DNA of 64,000 nt from Staphylococcus xylosus (GCF_002732165.1 NZ_MRZO01000002.1:186001-250000); one strand, 5' to 3'. Positions 9,620 through 19,320 are shown, numbered from the stretch's first letter. Notes: generated from the sequence alone by a model not told the origin. Numbers and translations are program-made.

Positions 9620-11539
9620 TCATTTATTTTTTGATAATTCTGTTTTTTGTGAATTTTGAACATGAGTTTGCGTCTCTGTATTATTATCTTGTTTTTCTTG
9701 GCTATTGGCTACATGACTACCAAATAAAGTACCTGAACCTAGCACGGCACATAAAAAGAGTCCACCTAACCAAGTAAAGAACGTTGGTTTTTTTCTTCGT
9801 TCATATCGTTTTGCTTTTTCAGCATCATCATCTAGTAAGTTACCGACATCGATATTCTGCGGCCCAGCTACCTTACTGAAATTTGATTGATTTGACTCAA
9901 TATTTGAAAAACTTAGGGCCTGTTGTTTAATTTCCATAGCACGCGCCGAGATACTTAAACTTGTTTGATTACTTTGTTCTAGTTGTTGATTTAATCGATC
10001 TAGATGACTTCTATTATTTTGAAGTTCCATTTCTTTAGAACGGATCGATTCATCTTTATCTGCGCTTTCTCTTTTTGATTTTTCTAATTCTACTCTTAAC
10101 CAATTAATTTCATCTGTCATTTGTGAGTCTTTTAATTCATAATCAGTTACTTTTTGATTCACTGCTAAATCTAAACGTTCATTAAATGTTGCTTCATTAT
10201 AAATTAAATCTTGTTCTAACTTACTAATTTCTCCTCTAAGTTTGTCGACGTCTTCACTTCTTTTTTGGACTAATGTTTCCACGTCTTTTTCCATAATATT
10301 TTGAAGTTCCGACTTTTTACTAGCTATCGTCTCTTGATGATGTTGAACGATGTCATCGACAATTTTAGTAATATGCAAGTCATAGTCATTTTTGACATTA
10401 GCATCTAATACTTTAATTTGGTTATTATAAGCATTTTTGGCTTTATCTGATAATGTCTTCTCAAATTCACGAATACGATTTGTTAAAATCGGTCTTTCTT
10501 CTCTTTCTATTCTTTCTTCCATATCTCTACGTGCTTTTTCACTACGCTCATTTTTACTTGTTTCAAATTCTTTTTCTAATTTTTTAGTTTGTTCTTCAAC
10601 TTTCTTTGGAATAACTCCTAAATCTTCTTGTAATTTACTTTCAATTTGTGTGTATGTTCTATGATATTGAGAATCATTTGATTTATAATTACGCATTTTA
10701 TCTGCTTCAATACTTTTACTCCACAAATCATTAACAAGTTGATTAAATATGGTATTAATAATATCTTCTCTCTTTTTTTCTAAAACTGCTAATTTATCAT
10801 TTTTGGCTTTGTTAAAGTCGTCTTCAGTTAATTGCTCAAGCTTTCGATAAGTAGGTAATATTTCTTCATTATAACCTTTGTCATCGACAATACTTCTAAA
10901 CTCTAAATTTTCGTCATCTAAATATACTTTATCTATAAGCGAATCTAATGTGTTATATAGATTACTTTTTAAAAACTGAATATCTGAAGAATCTTCGGTT
11001 TTATTAATAGCTATAACTTGTTTATTCTGTTTCTCATTAAACAATTTTTGCTTAGCTCCATTTTTATTTTGAATTTGTTCTATTATTGCGTCTTTTAGTG
11101 GTTGTAATGTTTCAAAGTTTAATCCTTTACTTAAATCAGAAATATCAAAACCAGTGAAATTGATTTCTTTTAAAATATCATTATTTATAACTTTTAATTT
11201 GGATTTATTTTTATGAGGCATATAAAGCCTTAAACCAAAATTACAGTCAGGACGTTTAACCTCTTTAATATTATGTAAGGAAGTTAGGTCTGTAATACAG
11301 TATTCTCGATCTTCGAATATTTTGAATGGCTCATTTTCATCATTATGATCTATTGTCACATCAAAAGATTGGACAATTTTAGAGGAACCTAAGATTTGTT
11401 TAAAACAATCAACAGCATTCCCTTTAGAATCTCCTTTTCTTAATACTGGGGCAACGATTGGAACAATATATATTTCTGTTTCTCCTGCAAGTACATGGTC
11501 TATTTCTAAAGAACTAATATCTAAAACATTATTGCTCAT
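9620..11539 (-). CDS. Coiled-coil single-pass membrane protein, unknown
   Basis: Not recognised. 639 aa. Residues 1-150 form a globular part without a familiar motif (GETEIYIVPIVAPVLRKG near the start). Residues about 150-560 are almost wholly charged, heptad-rich coiled coil (runs of Lys, Glu, Gln, Asp; one stretch repeats ERSEKARRDMEERIEREER-type blocks). A basic stretch (RYERRKK) precedes one membrane helix (FFTWLGGLFLCAVLGSGTLF) near residue 595-615, leaving a short hydrophilic tail outside. So most of the protein would be cytosolic and tethered at its C-terminus. ATG at 11539 with GGAAGGA upstream. Followed by the small two-helix membrane protein gene. Role unknown; a scaffold is an inference from shape only. 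Confidence 0.65.
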   Translation of the reverse strand: MSNNVLDISSLEIDHVLAGETEIYIVPIVAPVLRKGDSKGNAVDCFKQILGSSKIVQSFDVTIDHNDENEPFKIFEDREYCITDLTSLHNIKEVKRPDCNFGLRLYMPHKNKSKLKVINNDILKEINFTGFDISDLSKGLNFETLQPLKDAIIEQIQNKNGAKQKLFNEKQNKQVIAINKTEDSSDIQFLKSNLYNTLDSLIDKVYLDDENLEFRSIVDDKGYNEEILPTYRKLEQLTEDDFNKAKNDKLAVLEKKREDIINTIFNQLVNDLWSKSIEADKMRNYKSNDSQYHRTYTQIESKLQEDLGVIPKKVEEQTKKLEKEFETSKNERSEKARRDMEERIEREERPILTNRIREFEKTLSDKAKNAYNNQIKVLDANVKNDYDLHITKIVDDIVQHHQETIASKKSELQNIMEKDVETLVQKRSEDVDKLRGEISKLEQDLIYNEATFNERLDLAVNQKVTDYELKDSQMTDEINWLRVELEKSKRESADKDESIRSKEMELQNNRSHLDRLNQQLEQSNQTSLSISARAMEIKQQALSFSNIESNQSNFSKVAGPQNIDVGNLLDDDAEKAKRYERRKKPTFFTWLGGLFLCAVLGSGTLFGSHVANSQEKQDNNTETQTHVQNSQKTELSKNK

Positions 11540-11629
11540 TACATGTCATCCTTCCATTCGAGTTATTGTTTAAAAAGTATTTTAATAATACTTAAATGAC
11601 TTCACTTTATACTTAATCGATGGTCAAGA

Positions 11630-11658
11630 ATCATAAACTAATATTCTTGCCTGTACAA
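11630..11658 (-). promoter_or_regulatory. Candidate sigma-A promoter for the coiled-coil gene
   Basis: On the minus strand TTGTAC (11658-11653) and TATGAT (11635-11630) are separated by 17 bases, about 90 bases before the ATG. Both hexamers deviate by one or two bases from consensus. Confidence 0.45.
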
Positions 11659-11659
11659 C

Positions 11660-12045
11660 GGAATAATATCAAAAAAAGAACTTATGTATTTTTTAATATC
11701 TTCTATAATAAATTATAATCATCTATCATATTTAGATGATAACATATTAATTAAATATATAATATTAATATTTTGAATAAAAACACGTATTTTAATTATG
11801 AGTTTCCTAATTTTGTAATTATTTTTTTACAATTTCCGAAATATAAATGTTTTTTTAGTATAAAAGGAAGTAGTAACAGTAATGTGTAGAAATTTACCAG
11901 TATAAAATTTTTTACATGAACTCCATCCAAATACTTCATTGATTATAGAAATATTTATGTTGTGCAGCATTTCCAGGAAATATTAGCTAATACAATTTAG
12001 TTTGATTTTACAATAATAAGTGAAGCCTTATTCTAAAACATAAAA
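11660..12045. other. AT-rich gap without a gene
   Basis: Very AT-rich spacer between the NRPS terminator and the promoter of the coiled-coil gene. The only structure seen is a hairpin ATCATCTA/TAGATGAT (11718-11740) without a clear U-tract. No coding frame or remnant of NRPS sequence was recognised by eye. Confidence 0.5.
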
Positions 12046-12084
12046 ATAGAAAGTCCGAGACATTACTTTATGTCCCGGACTTTT
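12045..12084 (-). terminator. Terminator after the NRPS gene
   Basis: AAAGTCCGAGACAT (12050-12063) and ATGTCCCGGACTTT (12070-12083) form a 14-bp stem with one mismatch; read leftward it is followed by CTATTTTTA. It lies about 77 bases after the NRPS stop codon. Confidence 0.85.
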
Positions 12085-12160
12085 AGCGTTTTACATCAAC
12101 TTTTCTTAATTAGGAATTGGTATCAAACACAGTTCTGATAAGTTTTATTTAATTAATCTT

Positions 12161-15100
12161 TTACTCTATTTCACTTATTTTTTGTTCTGGATATTTTGTA
12201 ACACTATCCAATATGTTTATAAATCTATCCAACATACGTTGAATTGTTGATGAAGAAAATAATTCACTCGCATATTTTAAAGAGACTTTGTAAAATTCGT
12301 CCCCTTCTATCATCATGTGTAAATCAAATTTTATATTTGTATCGATAGTTTCTTTAGGTTCAATTTCCCAACCATCTACGTTCAATAATTGCTCATTAAT
12401 ATTTTGGAATGCAAAAGTTACATCATGTAATGTATTACGAGTTAAATTATATTTTTCTACAATTTCTTCTTTCAAGTATTCAATAGGATAATCTTGGTTA
12501 TCTAAAGCTTTCAACGATAGCTCAGTAATTTCTGTTAATAATTGATTAAATGATTTATTATCTTCCGGAAAACCACGTAATGCAAGTCTATTAAAAAATG
12601 CACCGACAACTTCTTCAGTATCTTTTTGTGTACGTCCTGAAACGGGGCTACCGATTACTACATCTTCTTGATTAGTATACTTATTCATCAATATCATTAA
12701 TGATGTTAATAGGATTGTATAATCAGTGCTACCAGTCGCTTGTGCAAGTTTATCTATTGCTTTTTTTGTTTCATTAGGCATGTTCACAGTAATTGTTTTA
12801 CCTTCAAAAGTTTGTTGTTTAGGTCTTGGATAGTCCAAAGGTAAATCTAAAATTGGAAGTTTATCTTCAAACTGTGACAACCAAAATGTACGTTGCTTGC
12901 TTAAATCATAATTTTTAATCCATTCACTATAGTCTTTATACTGTAACTTCATCTCAGCTAAAGTATGCCCTTGATATAATTTTGAAAATTCGCCAATAAT
13001 ATGATAAATGGAAGCACCGTCTGAAATGATATGATGAATATCGAATAACAATATATAACGCTGTTTATCAAATTTCACTATTTTAACTCTTAACAACGGT
13101 GCAATTTTTAAATTGAATGGTTTTACAAAATCTTGTAAAAGTGCATCATAATCAATATTTGGTTTTTCTTCATAATCTACACTAATTTGTATGTCATCTT
13201 CAATTATTTGAACAGTTTCTCCATCAATTGTTTCAAAACGCGTTCTTAATGCTTCATGTCGATTAACTAAAGTTTGAAAAGCATTCTGTATGCTTTTTAT
13301 ATCTATATCACCTTTTATTTCAAAAGCTCCAGGCATGTTATATGAAGTTGTTTGTTTACCAGCAATTTTATTCAATATATATATATGCTTTTGCATCGGA
13401 GATATAGAATAAAATAATTTATCTTCAGCTTTTGGTATTTTTCGTAAATTTGTGTATTTATTACTTTCCTTTATAATTTTAGCCAATTGTATAACTGTTG
13501 GTTTTTCAAAAATATCAGTAACTGGTATACGGACACCGCTTTTATGTTCTATTTCATTTATAATTCCCAAAGCATTAAGTGAGTGGCCACCAATTTCAAA
13601 GAAATTATCATTCGTGCCAACACTTTCAATATGCAATATATTCTCAAATATTTGAGTGATCATTACTTCTGTATCATCTTTAGGTGCAACATATACTTTA
13701 CTTTCAATCTTAATTTCAGGCAGCTGCCTTTTATTTAATTTACCATTATCTGTAACTGGTATTTTTTCAATTTGAGTTATATATGTTGGAATCATATAAT
13801 TTGGCAAGCTTTCGCTTAAATCTCTTTTGATATATTCATAGTCTAGATCTTCTTCTGAGACTAGGTAAGCGCAAAGAGCTATATTTCCTTCTCCCATTGA
13901 TTTGGCAATGACAGCGACATCTGTGAGTTTTTCATTTTTACGTAAAGCACTTTCTATTTCACCGAGTTCAATGCGATAACCACGTATTTTTACTTGATCA
14001 TCGATACGCCCTAAACAAATAATATTTCCATCTTCTTGCCATTTCGCTAAATCACCTGTACGGTATAACTTTCCTTTACCAAACGGGTTATCAATAAATC
14101 TTTCTTCTGTTAATTGAGGTCGGTTTAAATAACCATCAGCCACACCTGCTCCTCCGATACAAAGCTCTCCTTGATTATCAATACCCACGAGGTTATTATC
14201 TTCATCCATAATATACGCTTGCGTATTCGCAATAGGTTGACCAATAGGTATAGTTTCATAGATAACATTATTTTTAAAACTAAAGTTCGTCACATCAATA
14301 GTAGTTTCAGTAGGGCCATAAACATTGATTAATTGTGTATTATTCACCTTACCAATCCATTTATTAAATTGATTAACTAACTCTGGCTTCACTGCTTCGC
14401 CTCCAACTAAGACATACCTTAAGCTGGAAAGTAAGTTCGGTTGTTTAGTTAACTGAATATAATGAATAAATGGGTTGAACATAGAAGGTACAAAGACAGC
14501 TAACGACACTTTAGATGTGTGAATTAATGATGTGATTACTTCTGAGTTACCTTCTTTACCCGAAGGTAACAATGTAGCTTGTGCCCCAACCATAGCCCAT
14601 CCAAATAATTCCCAAATTGACGGGTCAAATGTAAATGGCATTTTAAATAATATATTATCTTTACTACTAATACCAAATCTCTTAATTCTTCTATTAAGAT
14701 TATTCATAACACCTTTAAAAGTTATCTTAACACCCTTAGGTTTACCTGTAGTGCCAGAAGTATAAATAATACACATCAAGTCAGATATACTTGTAACATG
14801 CGATAAATTCTTTGTGGGTTGTATTGATATACTTTTATTCTCCACCAAATTTATAACCGATTGATTAAATTCAATAGAAGTGCTTAAAGCTCTATCTGTT
14901 AATAGTGTATTGGGTTTACTGTCTCTTAAAATATAATTGATACGCTCGCTCGGATATTCTGGATCAATTGGAACATAGGCGCCACCCGCTTTTAAAACAC
15001 CATATATCCCAACTATCATTTCCAAATTACGGTTTGTCATTACACCTACTAAGCTATTCGGTTTGACGCCATTGCGTCGTAATTGATGCGCGACTTGATT

Positions 15101-16537
15101 TGCTTTAGTGTTTAATGTTTGGTAAGTAAGACTTTCACCTTCGTAAGTAACTGCCTTATTATTTGGCGTTTTTTTCACTTGGCTTTCAAAAATCTCTACA
15201 AAGGGTTTCGTGTTACCCATGCTTACTTGTGTATTATTAAAGTCATGTAAAATAAGCGTCTTTTCTTCTTCAGTAATAGTCTCAATTTCACTAATTTTTT
15301 GTTCTGGATTCTCTAGAATTACATTTAAAATTTTTATAATATTTGAGTGTAAATTTATAACTTCTTTTTCGCTAACCAGGTCTAGCTGGTACTCATAATC
15401 TATTTCAAGGGTGTCTTCTCCATCTCTATTACTTATATTTAGACCTAATGGGACATTTGTTGTACCAGGGTCTAACCATTCTTCTGAGTATCCCTTTTTA
15501 ATAAAATCTGGGTTATGCTGAGTGTTTTGAAATGATACTACAAAGTCTAATAAACCTTTTGCATTTTTGCTATGTTCAACTATATAACTATTTGGATATT
15601 TTCTATGTTTCAACAACTTGAATGTTTCTTTTTTCATTAACTTTAAAAATTCATTAATAGATAATTTTTTATCTATTTCCACAATTATAGGTAAAACTCT
15701 TGAATAGACTCCTGTCACTTGCTTTTCAAATTGCGTATTTCTATTGTGTAATATTAATCCAATCGAATTCTTAGTTACTGAATTTTTTTTATACTTTAAA
15801 ATCAACATAGCAGCAGAAAACAAATTGCTAATACTTAATTGGTTACTTTTACAAAATTCCATAATTTTATGTGTATATATTTCTGAAAGACTATAATTTA
15901 GCCTATTCCCCTGGGCACTATTATTCCTTTTATTTTCAAATAACTCGTTATTTTCTAAATTTTCTACTTTTTCAATCCAAAATTGTTTATCTTTTTCAAA
16001 TCTAGATGAATTTTTATAATTTATTTCTTCTTCCACGTGGTCTAAATACGTAAATTCAAAACGCTCTTCTTTTTTTCCGTAAATTAATGACTCACATAAC
16101 GTATTCCCAGCTATGGTCATACTCCACCCATCTGAAATAATATGATGTTGTAACAGTAATATTCCAATATCTCCACTAGGTTGAGTTAAAATTACAAACT
16201 TAAATAATTCGCTATTGAAGGCAAATATATTTGATTCTATCTGTGTAGTAATCCATTCATCATAACCCTTTTTATTATTATAAAAATCAATATACTCAAA
16301 GTCTTTTCTCTTATATTCATCAATATATTGTTTATATTCAGAGTTCAATTTTCTAACTTTAATCCTATAACTCTCATGTCTTTTTATTAAATTGTTTAGT
16401 GATTTATCAATTTCTTCTATTTTAACATTATCTTTAATAGTAACCATTGCTGCTATATTATTAATACTAGTGTTTTCATAATATTCTTCTAACTGAATAA
16501 TTTCACGTTGCGCTTCAGATAATCTATACTCTCTCAC
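12161..16537 (-). CDS. Nonribosomal peptide synthetase, C-A-T-C, stops at a C/A linker
   Basis: Assembly-line enzyme, 1458 aa. Domains in order: condensation 1-430 (HHIISDGWS near 129); adenylation 440-940 (A3 YTSGTTGKPKG near 590, A5 VYGPTETTID, A7 YRTGDLAKW, A8 GRIDDQVKIRGYRIELGEIE); carrier with FFEIGGHSL (Ser near 985); second condensation about 1060-1458 (HHIISDGAS near 1167). The chain ends in YPEQKISEIE, the same linker (NPEQKISEIE) that leads from the first C domain into the A domain, so a following A-T and any thioesterase or reductase are missing. Hand alignment gives A-domain pocket residues D-P-W-V-L-G-V-I-D-K; no substrate is assigned. The frame opens at 16603, but GGAGG at 8 bases before a GTG at 16537 fixes the start. 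No phosphopantetheinyl transferase gene is nearby. Product unknown. Confidence 0.9.
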   Translation of the reverse strand: MREYRLSEAQREIIQLEEYYENTSINNIAAMVTIKDNVKIEEIDKSLNNLIKRHESYRIKVRKLNSEYKQYIDEYKRKDFEYIDFYNNKKGYDEWITTQIESNIFAFNSELFKFVILTQPSGDIGILLLQHHIISDGWSMTIAGNTLCESLIYGKKEERFEFTYLDHVEEEINYKNSSRFEKDKQFWIEKVENLENNELFENKRNNSAQGNRLNYSLSEIYTHKIMEFCKSNQLSISNLFSAAMLILKYKKNSVTKNSIGLILHNRNTQFEKQVTGVYSRVLPIIVEIDKKLSINEFLKLMKKETFKLLKHRKYPNSYIVEHSKNAKGLLDFVVSFQNTQHNPDFIKKGYSEEWLDPGTTNVPLGLNISNRDGEDTLEIDYEYQLDLVSEKEVINLHSNIIKILNVILENPEQKISEIETITEEEKTLILHDFNNTQVSMGNTKPFVEIFESQVKKTPNNKAVTYEGESLTYQTLNTKANQVAHQLRRNGVKPNSLVGVMTNRNLEMIVGIYGVLKAGGAYVPIDPEYPSERINYILRDSKPNTLLTDRALSTSIEFNQSVINLVENKSISIQPTKNLSHVTSISDLMCIIYTSGTTGKPKGVKITFKGVMNNLNRRIKRFGISSKDNILFKMPFTFDPSIWELFGWAMVGAQATLLPSGKEGNSEVITSLIHTSKVSLAVFVPSMFNPFIHYIQLTKQPNLLSSLRYVLVGGEAVKPELVNQFNKWIGKVNNTQLINVYGPTETTIDVTNFSFKNNVIYETIPIGQPIANTQAYIMDEDNNLVGIDNQGELCIGGAGVADGYLNRPQLTEERFIDNPFGKGKLYRTGDLAKWQEDGNIICLGRIDDQVKIRGYRIELGEIESALRKNEKLTDVAVIAKSMGEGNIALCAYLVSEEDLDYEYIKRDLSESLPNYMIPTYITQIEKIPVTDNGKLNKRQLPEIKIESKVYVAPKDDTEVMITQIFENILHIESVGTNDNFFEIGGHSLNALGIINEIEHKSGVRIPVTDIFEKPTVIQLAKIIKESNKYTNLRKIPKAEDKLFYSISPMQKHIYILNKIAGKQTTSYNMPGAFEIKGDIDIKSIQNAFQTLVNRHEALRTRFETIDGETVQIIEDDIQISVDYEEKPNIDYDALLQDFVKPFNLKIAPLLRVKIVKFDKQRYILLFDIHHIISDGASIYHIIGEFSKLYQGHTLAEMKLQYKDYSEWIKNYDLSKQRTFWLSQFEDKLPILDLPLDYPRPKQQTFEGKTITVNMPNETKKAIDKLAQATGSTDYTILLTSLMILMNKYTNQEDVVIGSPVSGRTQKDTEEVVGAFFNRLALRGFPEDNKSFNQLLTEITELSLKALDNQDYPIEYLKEEIVEKYNLTRNTLHDVTFAFQNINEQLLNVDGWEIEPKETIDTNIKFDLHMMIEGDEFYKVSLKYASELFSSSTIQRMLDRFINILDSVTKYPEQKISEIE

Positions 16538-16624
16538 TAATTTTACCTCCATAATTTTAATAAATGAATACAACATATAATTACACGTTATATTCATTTG
16601 CACATTATTTTATGACGATATTCT

Positions 16625-16669
16625 TTGTAATTTTTATTACAATTATATATTCAAATAAGTATAGTTCAA
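16625..16669 (-). promoter_or_regulatory. NRPS promoter with palindrome over the start site
   Basis: On the minus strand TTGAAC (16669-16664) and TATAAT (16647-16642) are 16 bases apart. The perfect inverted repeat TTGTAAT-TTTT-ATTACAA (16625-16642) begins at the last base of the -10 and covers the expected start point, a usual operator position for a repressor. It gives a leader of about 100 bases before the GTG at 16537. Confidence 0.6.
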
Positions 16670-16790
16670 TAAAACAGAAAAGTATTTATATTAATAGATT
16701 CTGAAACATAAATACATTTCATCAACTAAAAAGTAGCAAGTTTTATTTACTTTGGATTACTAGATCCCAGGATGTGCTATTTATTTCTTT

Positions 16791-17537
16791 TTAAGCCAAG
16801 TATTTGTGTAATTTTTTCTTCAAATATAATGGTGATATTTGATATATTTTTAAAAGATAATAAACAAGTTGGGGCTTGTTTATTTCTTCTTTTTGCTTTT
16901 GAATACCTTTTACTATAGTTTCTGCTAATTTATCAGGATTTAATATAAATGTTTTATTCATGTTTTTATATAGTCCATGCAGATCTGCTTTCTTTAAAAA
17001 AGGAGTATCTATTGGTCCTGGATTTACTACAAGAACATGGTACTTTGGCTCTTCCATTCTTAAAGTATTTAATATTTGAGAAAATGCCGCTTTAGAAGCT
17101 CCGTAATGACCAGTACCTTTATCTGTTATTAATGAAGCAAAGCTGGAAACCCCTACAATTGTTGGTTCTTCAACAAAAAATTTTCGCAAAACATTCAATA
17201 AAATAGAAAAATTAATTGTATTAATTTTATAAATTTCATTCATTTGCTCTATAGAGATGGAAGACATATTTACTATATAACTCAAACCTGCACAATGAAT
17301 AAAACCGTCTATATCATTGCTTAATTTACTCTCCAACAATGTTAAATCTTCAATATTTAATAGGTCACATTCTATAACCTGAACATTCTTGTTATTTTTA
17401 AATAATTCAATTTGATTATATTTATATAAATCTCGCGATAGAATAGTAACTTTACATCCTTTATTAAGTAATGCTTTAACGATAGAGTAACCTAAACCAC
17501 TGGTTCCCCCAGTAATAATGTAATGCTTATTATCCAC
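16791..17537 (-). CDS. Short-chain dehydrogenase/reductase (YqjQ-like)
   Basis: Classical SDR of 248 aa using NAD(P)H. The cofactor motif TGGTSGLGYS starts at residue 9, the catalytic Ser lies in VGVSSFAS, the YGASK Tyr/Lys pair near residue 152, and NPGPIDTPF is the usual region after the active site. The hydrophobic and basic tail (LVYYLLKIYQISPLYLKKKL) resembles that of YqjQ-type ketoacyl reductases and may touch the membrane. GTG start at 17537 with AAGGAG 7 bases ahead. It is co-oriented with and 253 bases upstream of the NRPS gene, which also has its own promoter, so a role in tailoring or release of the peptide product is possible but only inferred. Confidence 0.85.
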   Translation of the reverse strand: MDNKHYIITGGTSGLGYSIVKALLNKGCKVTILSRDLYKYNQIELFKNNKNVQVIECDLLNIEDLTLLESKLSNDIDGFIHCAGLSYIVNMSSISIEQMNEIYKINTINFSILLNVLRKFFVEEPTIVGVSSFASLITDKGTGHYGASKAAFSQILNTLRMEEPKYHVLVVNPGPIDTPFLKKADLHGLYKNMNKTFILNPDKLAETIVKGIQKQKEEINKPQLVYYLLKIYQISPLYLKKKLHKYLA

Positions 17538-17817
17538 ACTAACACTCCTTTTAATTATATTTTAAAAACGAAATATCAATGACAATCACGATAATAACAT
17601 AAAAATCAGTTATAAATCATTTTTTATATATTTATCAATCAATAAAAAACATGTTTTTATATACTATTAAAATAATCAAAAACAATAGGAAGCTATTCAA
17701 AGTTTAATAAAAGAAAATTTTGTATATAGTACTATTACAAAGAGAATGTTTATAGAAGAAAATAAGAATCACAAACACACTATACCTTCATAAACTCCTA
17801 CCATAAGGAGGGATATG
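17538..17817. other. AT-rich gap between permease and SDR genes
   Basis: No gene supported. The sequence holds an AAGGAGG (17805-17811) directly before a 10-codon frame (ATG at 17815) that runs into the permease terminator; see the rejected list. SDR promoter not identified with confidence. Confidence 0.4.
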
Positions 17818-17856
17818 AAAAAAACTGCCATCAAGTCAAAGACTTGATGGCAGTTT
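17818..17856 (-). terminator. Terminator after the amino-acid permease
   Basis: Perfect 16-bp stem AAACTGCCATCAAGTC (17822-17837) with GACTTGATGGCAGTTT (17841-17856), 3-base loop; read leftward it ends in a T-run. Confidence 0.9.
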
Positions 17857-17898
17857 GAAGTGTACATTTTAATATTATATTTTAACATTTACATCTAA

Positions 17899-19320
17899 CT
17901 ATTTTTGTTGACCATTCGTCTTAATGATATAGAACAGGTAGTATACTATACCAATGACAAACCAAATCAATGTATAGAATTTAGCTTGTCCACTTAATCC
18001 CCAAAATACTGCAAACACACAAATAAAGATAAGTATTGGCATAACTGGATACAAAGGTAATTTAAATGCTGGTAATGGTAAATCTTTACCTTCTCGCTTA
18101 CGTAAAGCGAAAATACCCACTGTTACAAACATAAAGGCTACTAATGTTCCTGCAGTAATTAATTGAGCTAAGAATCCAAATGGGAATACAGATCCAACAA
18201 TTACCGCAACGATAGATAATACGACTAAGGCGCGATTCGGTAAGTTCTTATTGTTCAATTTACCTAACCAAGACGGAAGGATGCCATCTCTACCAAATGA
18301 GTAAAGTAAGCGTGAACCAGCTAGCATCATTCCAATTAATGCAGTAAACATACCAATGACAGAAATGGCTTGTACAATAATGGCAATCGTGCCATGACCG
18401 CTTGTACGTAATGCCCAACCAACTGGTTCAGCATTATTTTTATATTCACTATAATCAAACATACCCACTAGTACTAATGCTACAATGACGAATAACGTCA
18501 CGGCAATTAGCAATGAGCCTAAAATCCCTCTAGGCATCGTCTTTTGTGGATTAATAGCTTCACCAGAATTGGCAGCGATAGAATCAAAACCAATGTAAGC
18601 AACAAATATAACAGAACTGCCTGCATAAATGCCTTGCCAGCCACCAAAAGCACCTGCTGCCGTTTCTTTATATTCAGGAATAAACGGTACATAATGTCCA
18701 ATGTCTATTACAGATAAACCTACTATTATAAATAGGAAAATTGCTAGTACTTTTAACACAACTAATATATTCTGTACTCGTGCTGTTTCTGAAGTACCTC
18801 TAGACAATAATAAAGCAGTAATAACAACTACAATTGCTGCTATCAAGTCTATTACCCCACCATCAGTACCTAATGAATTTGAAAGTGAATTAGGTAGAGA
18901 AATATGGAAGGGGTCTAACAGCCCTCTTAAATTTGCAGAAAAACCAGATGCTACAAAGGAAACTGCAATTAAATATTCAGCGATTAATGCCCAGCCAACA
19001 ATCCAACCAAAAAACTCTCCAAATAATATACTAATCCAAGTATATGCAGAGCCTGCAAACGGCATTACTGTTGCCATTTCAGCATATACAAATGCAACCA
19101 TAGCTGCCACAATTGCTGCAACTAAAAAGGATAGACTGACGGAAGGTCCCGTATGATCCGCAGCCACAACCCCTGGCAATGTAAAAATAGCAGTTGAAAC
19201 GATTGTCCCAACACCTAATGCTAAAAAGTCCTTAACGCGAAGTGTACGCTCTAAGTGCGCATCTTTATTTTGATAGCGCGATACATCTTCTTTACGTAGT
19301 ATTCTATGTATTAGATTCAT
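17899..19320 (-). CDS. APC family amino-acid permease (CAT/YfnA type)
   Basis: Polytopic membrane transporter of 473 aa with about 12 helices. The N-terminal cytosolic stretch and the first helix (FLALGVGTIVSTAIFTLPG) carry the helix-breaking Gly motif of the amino acid-polyamine-organocation superfamily, and the PFAGSAYTWISILFGEFFGWIVGW block is typical of its cationic amino-acid transporter branch (YfnA of Bacillus). The GEAINPQKTMPRGI block between helices also matches. ATG at 19320 with AGGAGA 7 bases ahead. Own terminator downstream, so it is probably monocistronic. Substrate is not deducible; a bulk amino-acid importer is likely. Confidence 0.9.
   Translation of the reverse strand: MNLIHRILRKEDVSRYQNKDAHLERTLRVKDFLALGVGTIVSTAIFTLPGVVAADHTGPSVSLSFLVAAIVAAMVAFVYAEMATVMPFAGSAYTWISILFGEFFGWIVGWALIAEYLIAVSFVASGFSANLRGLLDPFHISLPNSLSNSLGTDGGVIDLIAAIVVVITALLLSRGTSETARVQNILVVLKVLAIFLFIIVGLSVIDIGHYVPFIPEYKETAAGAFGGWQGIYAGSSVIFVAYIGFDSIAANSGEAINPQKTMPRGILGSLLIAVTLFVIVALVLVGMFDYSEYKNNAEPVGWALRTSGHGTIAIIVQAISVIGMFTALIGMMLAGSRLLYSFGRDGILPSWLGKLNNKNLPNRALVVLSIVAVIVGSVFPFGFLAQLITAGTLVAFMFVTVGIFALRKREGKDLPLPAFKLPLYPVMPILIFICVFAVFWGLSGQAKFYTLIWFVIGIVYYLFYIIKTNGQQK

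Noticed and set aside
17805..17847. AAGGAGG followed by a 10-codon frame (MKKTAIKSKT) on the plus strand
   Set aside because: The frame lies mostly inside the stem of the permease terminator, so its codons are explained by the hairpin; no promoter was seen.
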